From Algoriphagus aestuariicola (lineage in GTDB: Bacteria; Bacteroidota; Bacteroidia; Cytophagales; Cyclobacteriaceae), in the NCBI RefSeq assembly GCF_017254835.1, contig NZ_JAFKCW010000005.1:400385-464384 (forward strand): 64,000 bases of DNA, in the 5' to 3' direction. Below the pieces are notes generated by a model, which was not told where the DNA came from, did no database searches, and saw nothing but the letters and a program-made list of their open reading frames with translations. Of this stretch, positions 1 to 6,236 are shown piece after piece. The stretch's first letter is position 1, and the number at the start of each line of letters is the position of its first letter. Position numbers and translations under genes: made by a program.

Positions 1-1
1 A

Positions 2-274
2 GAAGAGAAAAGTCTGATTCCGGGCACCTTCGTGCAGGCAATGGTGCAATTGGATCCCCAGCAGTCTTGGGCTCTGCCAGAAAATGCGTTGGTAGAAGTT
101 GATGGAGATTATTTTATCCTAGTTCAGAAAGAGAAAATGGCTCAAGGCTTTAAGTTGGAAAAAGTCAAGGTAACCCCCGGAGCCAAGAGTCATGGTAAGA
201 CTGCGATCCAGCCTGTGAAAGGAGTCGATGAATCGACGGTCGTGTTGGTAAAGGGAGGGTTTAATTTGCTTTAA
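2..274 (+). CDS. RND efflux periplasmic adaptor subunit, C-terminal fragment
   Basis: The reading frame is open from the window edge, so the 5' part lies outside. About 90 residues are visible. The segment LIPGTFVQAMVQL followed by a small beta-rich domain and the terminal VLVKGGFNLL resembles the end of the CusB/CzcB-type membrane-fusion proteins of Bacteroidota. These link an inner-membrane RND pump to an outer-membrane channel and often serve metal export. The substrate cannot be told from this fragment. The start of the full gene is not visible; an internal ATG at 41 is not the true start because the homologous sequence continues upstream of it. Confidence 0.7.
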   Translation, partial: EEKSLIPGTFVQAMVQLDPQQSWALPENALVEVDGDYFILVQKEKMAQGFKLEKVKVTPGAKSHGKTAIQPVKGVDESTVVLVKGGFNLL

Positions 275-279
275 AAAAA

Positions 280-366
280 GTGTTCAGTGTTCAGTCTCAG
301 TTTGCAGTGGCGGCATTCAGTACTCGGTGTTCAGTCGCAGTAGGCAAGTGTTCAATGTTTAGTCAA
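280..366. repeat. Degenerate GTTCAGT/CAGT-rich repeat tract
   Basis: Just after the adaptor stop codon the sequence repeats variants of GTGTTCAGT, TTCAGT, GCAGT and CGCAGT in imperfect tandem for about 85 bases. It ends about 10 bases before the left end of the IS3 element. No ORF covers it. It looks like a low-complexity intergenic repeat. Function unknown. Confidence 0.6.
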
Positions 367-430
367 AGCCAGCTACTGGACCTGCTACATTTGATTGGAC
401 AGTAAGTTAAGCCCCCTTAACTTAGAACCG

Positions 431-748
431 ATGAAAAAAAGAGAACGAAGATCCTTTGACAAGGACTTCAAATTGATGGTGGTGGAACTCCACAAGAGTG
501 GTAAATCCTCCAATGAAATCAGCCGTGAGCTGGGTATTCCTTCCGATATGGTACGGCGCTGGAGTCGGGAATTTGCATTCAGTGGCGATACCAGTTTCGC
601 TGGAAGCGGAAAGCAAATAATGACTGCTGAACAAAAGGAAATCGCCCAATTGAAGAAAGCCCTGAAGGAAGCAGAAATCGAAAGGGACATTCTAAAAAAG
701 GCCGTCAGCATCTTCTCCAAGAGCGACCACAAATATTCCGGTTCATGA
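431..748 (+). CDS. IS3-family transposase OrfA (HTH subunit)
   Basis: A 105-residue protein that binds the element ends. The N-terminal half carries the helix-turn-helix (SNEISRELGIPSDMVRRWSRE). The C-terminal half is a leucine-zipper-like coiled coil (EIAQLKKALKEAEIERDILKKA). ATG 431 is preferred over an upstream TTG at 395 that lies inside the terminal inverted repeat. The stop codon overlaps the OrfB start as ATGA at 745-748. Near its end lies the slippery sequence A AAA AAG (694-700), in the correct phase for a -1 shift into OrfB. Confidence 0.92.
   Translation: MKKRERRSFDKDFKLMVVELHKSGKSSNEISRELGIPSDMVRRWSREFAFSGDTSFAGSGKQIMTAEQKEIAQLKKALKEAEIERDILKKAVSIFSKSDHKYSGS
694..700 (+). other. 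Programmed -1 ribosomal frameshift site (A AAA AAG)
   Basis: In the OrfA frame the codons read CTA AAA AAG, giving the X XXY YYZ heptamer A AAA AAG. After a -1 slip the frame stays open through GGC CGT CAG and onward, joining OrfB in frame at its ATG (745). The slipped product would be the OrfAB fusion transposase, as known for the IS3 family. The site and open frame are seen directly; use in vivo is inferred. Confidence 0.8.
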
Positions 749-1608
749 AAGACCACCAACAGGTATTTGCAGTCGAGAAGATGTGCCGGGTCTTTCAGGT
801 TTCTAGAAGTGGTTATTACCATTGGCTGAACAGAAAACCCTCCGAAAGAGAATTGAAAAACCAAGAATTGCGCACCAACATTCTGGAAGTACACAGACTG
901 ACAAAGTTTCGTCTGGGGAGTCCCAAGATTAAAAAAGAACTCGAGGACAGGGGATTTTATATCTCTCGCCCCAGAGTCGCCAGATTGATGAAGGAGCTGA
1001 ATATCAGGAGCATCGTCCAAAAGAAATTCAAAGTGGTTACTACTGATTCCAATCATGGGCATGCCATCTCTCCCAATCTGTTGGACAGGGATTTTACAGC
1101 CCCTAGACCTGGCCAGAAGTGGGTGTCTGACATTACCTATGTGAGAACCAACCAGGGCTGGCTCTACTTGACTATTGTTATGGATCTGTATGACAGAAAG
1201 ATCATCGGATGGTCGATGAGCAGAACCATGGAAGCTCACAGAACGGTGGTAGCAGCTTTTAAAATGGCTATTCAAAACCGACCGGTCAACCCGGAAGAAT
1301 TGATTTTTCATTCAGATCGTGGCGTCCAATATGCCTGCGGGGAATTCCGGAAATTGCTCAAAGCCTATCGAATAGTTCAAAGCATGAGCAGAAAAGGAAA
1401 CTGTTGGGACAATGCCGTAGCGGAAAACTTCTTCAAAATCCTCAAATCAGAATTGATCTACCAGATCCCGAATCTGCAGTACGACCAAGCTCGAATAGAG
1501 ATCTTCGAATTCATCGAAATCTGGTACAACAAAAAGAGAAAACATTCCTATCTGGACTACCTCACACCCGAACAATTCGAAAAATCAAACCAATCCAAAG
1601 CAGCTTAA
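745..1608 (+). CDS. IS3-family transposase OrfB (DDE integrase domain)
   Basis: A 287-residue catalytic subunit. It has an N-terminal HTH_21-like segment (about residues 42-95) and an rve integrase core. The DDE triad is visible: D129 in WVSDITYV, D191 in FHSDRGVQY and E227 in DNAVAENFF. The last two are 35 residues apart, as expected for a DD(35)E enzyme. The C-terminal YNKKRKHSYLDYLTPEQFE is typical of the family. It is probably made mainly as an OrfAB fusion by -1 frameshifting at 694-700, although its own ATG is present. No internal stop or deletion is seen. Confidence 0.95.
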   Translation: MKDHQQVFAVEKMCRVFQVSRSGYYHWLNRKPSERELKNQELRTNILEVHRLTKFRLGSPKIKKELEDRGFYISRPRVARLMKELNIRSIVQKKFKVVTTDSNHGHAISPNLLDRDFTAPRPGQKWVSDITYVRTNQGWLYLTIVMDLYDRKIIGWSMSRTMEAHRTVVAAFKMAIQNRPVNPEELIFHSDRGVQYACGEFRKLLKAYRIVQSMSRKGNCWDNAVAENFFKILKSELIYQIPNLQYDQARIEIFEFIEIWYNKKRKHSYLDYLTPEQFEKSNQSKAA

Positions 1609-1638
1609 CCTATTGTCCAGTTTTTTGTAGCAAATCCA

Positions 1639-2001
1639 CTGCGCGGCGCGCTAGAAATTGCGCTTGCCTATGGAATGAAGCCTCCCTTTCAAACAGACCT
1701 TTCTATCGATTCCCTACGCTGGGAAATCGTTGTCTGGAAATCCTTAAGCTTTGACTCTGTCACCAATCACGGGGTCGACATTGGCCGAGGTCTGTCGATA
1801 GACCGAAAATCGGGAGAAATAAAAGAAATCGAAAAGAGGCGTGATTGGGAGAAATAGTGCTGCCGTGTCCTTTGCTTAATGAAAACACCTAATCATTTGG
1901 TTTTTGGTTTCGAAATTGTCAACTTAAAAAAGCGCCTTAGCTCAGCGTTCCGGGCACTCCAGCAGGGCTTCTGGGATGGTTGAGGAGAAAAGAAAAAATC
2001 G
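1639..2001. other. Gene-free stretch right of the IS element
   Basis: About 360 bases between the right IS end and the next gene. Only a 60-codon frame (1675-1857) occurs, with no recognisable protein signature, and I do not call it. A small dyad (GGTCTGTCGATAGACC, near 1788-1803) is the only structure I noticed. Confidence 0.4.
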
Positions 2002-2757
2002 ATGAGATATCCTTTACTAGTTGCCTTCCTATTTTTTGCGAACCTTGGCTATGCTTGTTCCTGTGCGCACTGGGGTCTGCCTGAGCATTTCGATCATGCC
2101 GAATTTGTAGGAGTGGTGGAAATTATCTCCATACAAAAGCGGCGGGATTATCGGGATGATTCAAAAATAGAAATTCGACCTCTGGAGATTTTCAAGGGGA
2201 AGGAGATCGAAGCTGTTTTTACCACTAGTAGCAACTGTGCTTTTGTCGCAAATGTCGGTTCCAAATGGCTGGTGTATGCTGATGCAGGGGAAGACGGGAA
2301 AATGAATACCAGCTATTGCTCTGGAAACCTCAACTTTGAATCCGTTGTGGACTCGGCCGCTTATCCCACACTCAGAGGGAAACTAGAAAGAAGGCTGCAG
2401 GTAAAACTCGAGATTTTGCGGAGCCTGAAACGCAACAACATCACGAGATTGTACAATTCAAGCCTCTACGCCACTGGATCTTTCGAAAGTCTGAAAGGGT
2501 ATTCGGAGGAGAAAAGTTTCGGAATTTATAGACTTGGTATAGGCCCTGATTTGGCAATTGCACGTGTTGAGGCTGTTGATGGATTTGAGAATCAGGAGCT
2601 GTCTGGGGAAATCACAAAATTCTTGAAAACTCAAAAATTGGTCTTTCGGGGTACGGGAAAAACTCCAACTAATGAAAAGAGAGAAATTGTGATGATTCTC
2701 TTCTACTATCCTCAAGAGGAAGGATATCCAAGTTTCATCAGCACAAGTGATCTGTAA
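2002..2757 (+). CDS. Secreted NTR/TIMP-like protein
   Basis: 251 residues with a clear signal peptide (MRYPLLVAFLFFANLGYA). The likely mature N-terminus is Cys-Ser-Cys (C19, C21). An exposed CxC N-terminus followed by a beta-rich domain with further cysteines (SSNCAF, SYCSGN) is the pattern of the netrin/TIMP-like fold. In animal TIMPs the N-terminal Cys chelates the metalloprotease zinc. The lipobox fit is poor (GYAC), so secretion rather than lipidation is more likely. The C-terminal hundred residues (about 155-251) form a second, unrecognised domain. Inhibition of a protease is only a possibility. The gene stands alone. Confidence 0.55.
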   Translation: MRYPLLVAFLFFANLGYACSCAHWGLPEHFDHAEFVGVVEIISIQKRRDYRDDSKIEIRPLEIFKGKEIEAVFTTSSNCAFVANVGSKWLVYADAGEDGKMNTSYCSGNLNFESVVDSAAYPTLRGKLERRLQVKLEILRSLKRNNITRLYNSSLYATGSFESLKGYSEEKSFGIYRLGIGPDLAIARVEAVDGFENQELSGEITKFLKTQKLVFRGTGKTPTNEKREIVMILFYYPQEEGYPSFISTSDL

Positions 2758-3000
2758 CAGCCTGCTAAGATCTCTGGTTTACTGTAAATTGCACGTCTAT
2801 CCAGCTTGAAAGTCCAGCGGAAATAATTTGGAAGATGATTTTATGCTTTTTTTGCAGTAATTGAATGTGTCTATCGAAATGAAAGGCAATCGTTCGAAGT
2901 CGCCGACACTTCGGTCTTCCGACTTGAGTGAAGAAGTAAAGAGGCTCGCTCGCTAGATTAATTACAAACATATTTTATAAACTCATCTATCAGATAAATC

Positions 3001-3645
3001 ATGGGCAAAGTCAAAGTAATGAGTTATACCATCTCCCTGGACGGATTTGGAGCCGGTTCGGAGCAGAGTCTTGAAAAGCCTATGGGTTTGGGTGCCGAAA
3101 ATCTCCACGACTGGCTGCGACAGACCAAGCGCTTTGCCCAGATGATCGGGCAGGAGGGAGGCTCGACCGGCGTGGACCATGACTTTGCGGAGAAGGGCTT
3201 CGAAAACCTAGGTGCTTGGATCATGGGCCGAAACATGTTTGGACCCATACGCGGGGACTGGCCGGATGGAGACTGGAAAGGCTGGTGGGGTCCCAATCCA
3301 CCCTACCATGTGCCGGTGTTTGTACTGACGCACCATGAGCGCGAGCCCTTGGTGATGGAGGGAGGCACAACTTTTTATTTTGTCACCGAAGGGATAGAAT
3401 CAGCGCTTACTCAAGCGAAAGAAGTTGCAAACGGCAAAGATATCCGGATTGGCGGAGGGGCTGAGACCATCCGGCAATTCTTGCAGGGCGGCCATATCGA
3501 CGAACTTCATCTGGCCGTTTCTCCGCTTTTTTTGGGTTCGGGGGAGCATTTGTTTGCCGGGATTGATCTCCCTGCCTTGGGCTATAGGCAGGTGCAGCGG
3601 GTGGAAGGGGAGCATGCGACGCATATTCTGATTACCAAAGGCTAG
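3001..3645 (+). CDS. Dihydrofolate reductase family protein (RibD C-terminal-like)
   Basis: 214 residues, cytosolic. It starts KVMSYTISLDGFGAG, the usual first strand of YyaP/YwjB-like reductases. It continues with WIMGRNMFGPIRG and a nucleotide-binding stretch DIRIGGGAETIRQFLQ, then IDELHLAVSPLFLGSGEHLF. These match the RibD C-terminal/DHFR fold, expected to bind NADPH. The substrate is unknown; members of this group are not the housekeeping folate enzyme. No operon partner: the neighbours on both sides are separated by more than 100 bases. The ATG at 3001 precedes the first conserved strand directly. Confidence 0.85.
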   Translation: MGKVKVMSYTISLDGFGAGSEQSLEKPMGLGAENLHDWLRQTKRFAQMIGQEGGSTGVDHDFAEKGFENLGAWIMGRNMFGPIRGDWPDGDWKGWWGPNPPYHVPVFVLTHHEREPLVMEGGTTFYFVTEGIESALTQAKEVANGKDIRIGGGAETIRQFLQGGHIDELHLAVSPLFLGSGEHLFAGIDLPALGYRQVQRVEGEHATHILITKG

Positions 3646-3759
3646 CTGTTTTCAGAGGACAAGTCCTTTGGGCTGCCTGGGGAAGCGTTTGAAAAACTGG
3701 TGTGGGAAACCTGATTTTTTCCTACTTTCATCGGGTATAAACCACTAAACCCAAAAACC

Positions 3760-4113
3760 ATGAAACCCTTCTTATCACTTGTCTTATTTTTTCTGTTTAT
3801 CGGATTTTCCGCCAAAGCCCAAAATGCAATCAACGTAACCGGGACCTGGAATCTAACTGTGGAAACCGACGCGGGCAGCGGAACTCCGACATTTGTCCTA
3901 AAGCAGGATGGGGAGAAAATCACCGGTACCTATAGCGGACAGTTGGGAGAAGCGCCGCTCACTGGCACGATCCGGGGCGAGGTCATCCATTTGGAATTCG
4001 CCATTGAAGGAAACAAGATCATCTACGACGGCAAAGCCACTTCCACTGAAATGGAGGGAAAAGTCGACTTGGCAGGAATGGCCACCGGAACATTCAAAGG
4101 CAAGAAAAAGTAG
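3760..4113 (+). CDS. Small secreted lipocalin-like hypothetical protein
   Basis: 117 residues. A signal peptide (about 1-20, ending AKAQ) is followed by a compact all-beta domain with the pattern TGTWNLTVET, GSGTPTFVLKQDGEKITGTY, GQLGEAPLTGTIRG. I know this pattern from short conserved secreted proteins in several phyla, but it has no firm function. The short alternating strands suggest a lipocalin- or avidin-like half barrel (inference). The 20 bases before the ATG (CTAAACCCAAAAACC) closely match the leader of the gene at 5701, which suggests similar expression signals. Confidence 0.7.
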   Translation: MKPFLSLVLFFLFIGFSAKAQNAINVTGTWNLTVETDAGSGTPTFVLKQDGEKITGTYSGQLGEAPLTGTIRGEVIHLEFAIEGNKIIYDGKATSTEMEGKVDLAGMATGTFKGKKK

Positions 4114-4304
4114 GAGTCAGACACTATAGGCAATCATCGTAGTTAGGTCAAGATTTTTCATTACCGAAAGGCAAGGAGACTATATTTTACTGGTAACTGG
4201 ATTTGATGTTTTATAATTTGTTAGTTTATCACCACTGCTTTACCTTGGATTACTTTGAGTTGGCAGCGGACGATCATAGCAATAAAACATTCAAACGAGC
4301 TCTT

Positions 4305-4763
4305 ATGCACCCTGTTCTAAAAAACTTTCTTGCGGTTATTGTCGGCATGCTGATCGGCGGCGTTGTAAACGGACTGTTGATCATGAATAGTGCCGCGATC
4401 ATTTCCCCTCCGAGAGGTGCCGATCTCACTACCGCGGAAGGATTGACTGCCGCGATGGCCTTGATGGAACCCAAGCATTTTTTTGTTCCCTTTTTAGCCC
4501 ATGCGCTGGGAACGCTGGTTGGCGCCTTTGTTACCGTGAAGATCGCGGCTAACTACAAGATGCCTCTGGCTTTGCTGATCGGACTTCTGTTCCTGATCGG
4601 AGGCATCTATAGTGTGATGACAATGCCATCACCATTGTGGTTTAATGTCGTCGATCTGCTAGGTGCCTATATTCCGATGGCCTGGATCGGGGCAAAACTG
4701 GCAGGTGCCAAACCTACATCCAAACGCCGACGGCGTTCATCCCGAAGTAGAACCGGTGCCTGA
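4305..4763 (+). CDS. Small integral membrane protein, unknown function
   Basis: 152 residues from ATG 4305 (MHPVLKNF). A longer frame from 4203 adds 34 residues with no membrane or signal character, so I prefer the inner start. Four hydrophobic helices are visible: about residues 6-28, 62-84, 91-109 and 115-138. The C-terminus is strongly basic (KRRRRSSRSR). The last 27 bases overlap the 3' end of the convergent gene on the other strand. It resembles unnamed conserved membrane proteins of Bacteroidota; I do not assign a transport substrate. Confidence 0.65.
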   Translation: MHPVLKNFLAVIVGMLIGGVVNGLLIMNSAAIISPPRGADLTTAEGLTAAMALMEPKHFFVPFLAHALGTLVGAFVTVKIAANYKMPLALLIGLLFLIGGIYSVMTMPSPLWFNVVDLLGAYIPMAWIGAKLAGAKPTSKRRRRSSRSRTGA

Positions 4764-5597
4764 AGGAAAAGTGCCCAACTCCTCGATCTGATAACCTTCC
4801 GGATAGCTGGGTCTTTTCCGTTTCGTTCCTAGTACGGGTTGTTGGGGCTCCCTACTGATTTTGTGAAAAAAGGCATGGATGAAGAGGCCTTTCTTTGCTA
4901 TCCATTTCCGAACTGCCGAGACCTTTCTTATGCCCAGACTTTCCCGAAGGGGATCGTCCAGCAAGGCAAAGACGAAGGGTCGACCCAAACCAAAGAGCCA
5001 TTTGGGCACATAGAAGCCCAGCATCAGATCTACAGTCTTGTCCGCGATGATGCGGTTGCTCGGCGCAAAACGAAAGTTTTCCCGCTCGTAGCGGATGTTG
5101 TATTCCTCAAATTCTTGTAAGGTCTGGGGCACATTCTTCAGATTCATCCGTCGGCCCAATTCCAGGTAGTTTTTGAAAATCCCCTGCTTCTCGACTTCCG
5201 ACATGGGACGGTAGGCGTAGCGTTCCGTCCAGCGGATCGGCTCGAAGATGAAGGTGGACAACACGTAGAGAAAATCATCGTTGGAGATGTCAAAGCGACC
5301 ATGCATGGAGTTCATCCGCCGGATGGCCCGTTTTCCCCGGAGGCTGTTCATGCCATGTTCGAGGATTTCAAACAGGATGAGCTCTGTGTCGTCGTACCGC
5401 TTTCTGGGACGCTGTACAAACTCGCCCGTCTCAGCGAGCAAGCCTGAAATAGAAGGAACAGCAAAAGTTCTAAACAGCGCAAACTCCAGCGAACGCTCCA
5501 AGTCCCAAGGGAAGACATGACCACTCAAGAGGAAGGAGATTTTTTCGTGATCGGTCTCGGGATTCAGGGATTGGATTTGAGCTGAAAAAGGTTTCAT
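4737..5597 (-). CDS. Oxygenase MpaB family protein (DUF2236)
   Basis: 286 residues. The segment LEFALFRTFAVPSISGLLAETGEF followed by RPRKRYDDTELILFEILEHG and a later FEPIRWTERYAYRP match the DUF2236 family. That family includes the mycophenolate-pathway MpaB and the rubber oxygenase Lcp, which are heme-b dependent. Most bacterial members have no known substrate. No signal peptide is seen, so it is probably cytosolic or membrane-associated. It is flanked by genes on the other strand on both sides and so forms a single-gene unit. Its 3' end overlaps the convergent membrane-protein gene by 27 bases. Confidence 0.75.
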   Translation of the reverse strand: MKPFSAQIQSLNPETDHEKISFLLSGHVFPWDLERSLEFALFRTFAVPSISGLLAETGEFVQRPRKRYDDTELILFEILEHGMNSLRGKRAIRRMNSMHGRFDISNDDFLYVLSTFIFEPIRWTERYAYRPMSEVEKQGIFKNYLELGRRMNLKNVPQTLQEFEEYNIRYERENFRFAPSNRIIADKTVDLMLGFYVPKWLFGLGRPFVFALLDDPLRESLGIRKVSAVRKWIAKKGLFIHAFFHKISREPQQPVLGTKRKRPSYPEGYQIEELGTFPSGTGSTSG

Positions 5598-5700
5598 GTA
5601 CGGGGCGGATTGCTGCGGTGTAATTTACTGGCTGGCTGGCTTTTTTACATATCCTGTCTGGATTTTTCCTTATTTTCATGGGAAATCAAACCCAAAAACC

Positions 5701-6129
5701 ATGAAAAGAATCCTGTTCATCCTGCTGTTTTTAAGTTGTCAATTTGCCTTTGGCCAGGCCGAAAAAGAAGTGGATGCCGCCGTGAAGAAAATGCAGGCAG
5801 CTTTTTTGGCCGAAGATGTGGCCACTTTGAGAACCTTGACTTCGGAAGATCTTAGCTATGGCCACTCCAGCGGGACAGTGGAAAATCAAGAACAGTTTCT
5901 TGCAGTTTTCGAATCCAAGGTGACCGACTATCAGAAATGGGATATTTCCGACCAGACGATCAGCCTACACGGCAAGTATATCGCGTTGGTGCGGCATAAT
6001 ATCTATGCGGAATTTGCCGAAAATGGAAAAGTGAACAGCCTAAAACTTGGTTTGTTGATGGTTTGGGTAAAGGAAAAGGGAGGCTGGAAATTGTTGGCAA
6101 GACAGGCGTTTAGAACTCCAGCGGCTTAG
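5701..6129 (+). CDS. Secreted NTF2-like (DUF4440/SnoaL-type) protein
   Basis: 142 residues from ATG 5701. The frame is open further upstream, but a signal peptide (MKRILFILLFLSCQFAFGQ) begins exactly here. The mature part EVDAAVKKMQAAFLAEDVATLRTLTSEDLSYGHSSG and the final LLMVWVKEKGGWKLLARQAFR are the standard layout of a cone-shaped NTF2-like fold with a ligand pocket. No catalytic role can be assigned. It ends about 110 bases before the convergent TonB receptor gene, with a hairpin between them. Confidence 0.8.
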   Translation: MKRILFILLFLSCQFAFGQAEKEVDAAVKKMQAAFLAEDVATLRTLTSEDLSYGHSSGTVENQEQFLAVFESKVTDYQKWDISDQTISLHGKYIALVRHNIYAEFAENGKVNSLKLGLLMVWVKEKGGWKLLARQAFRTPAA

Positions 6130-6157
6130 AATTGGATGAGGATTCGCTCCATTTCAA

Positions 6158-6187
6158 CTCTCCAAGGGCTTTAACCCCCCTGGAGAG
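6158..6187. terminator. Hairpin between convergent genes
   Basis: CTCTCCA (6158-6164) pairs with TGGAGAG (6181-6187), with an AGGG/CCCC extension inside. There is no strong T-tract on either side. Its place between two convergent genes fits a bidirectional terminator. Confidence 0.55.
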
Positions 6188-6236
6188 TGCATACTGACAG
6201 TATAAGGTACTTCCGTCTCCGGTCTACTGTTTTTTT

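Larger units (their letters stand above)
377..1638 (+). mobile_element. IS3-family insertion sequence, apparently intact
   Basis: Two overlapping transposase frames (431-748 and 745-1608) are bounded by imperfect terminal inverted repeats of about 35 bases. The left end reads TGGACCTGCTACA and the complement of the right end reads TGGATTTGCTACA. Both continue into a shared TGGACA and then GTTAAG. Ends of TG...CA fit the family, and the total of about 1.26 kb is typical. I see no convincing 3-5 bp target duplication in the immediate flanks (TAC versus CTG), so the exact ends are uncertain or the duplication has decayed. The transposase frames are open and a slippery site is present, so the element may still be functional. 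Confidence 0.9.

Noticed and set aside
385-1311. 308-codon minus-strand frame across the IS element
   Set aside because: It lies antisense to both transposase frames and has no protein-family signature; OrfA and OrfB are clearly the real genes.
1675-1857. 60-codon frame right of the IS
   Set aside because: Short, without signal, membrane or domain character; composition like random intergenic DNA.
2765-2971. 68-codon minus-strand frame between two plus-strand genes
   Set aside because: No recognisable pattern and no supporting context.
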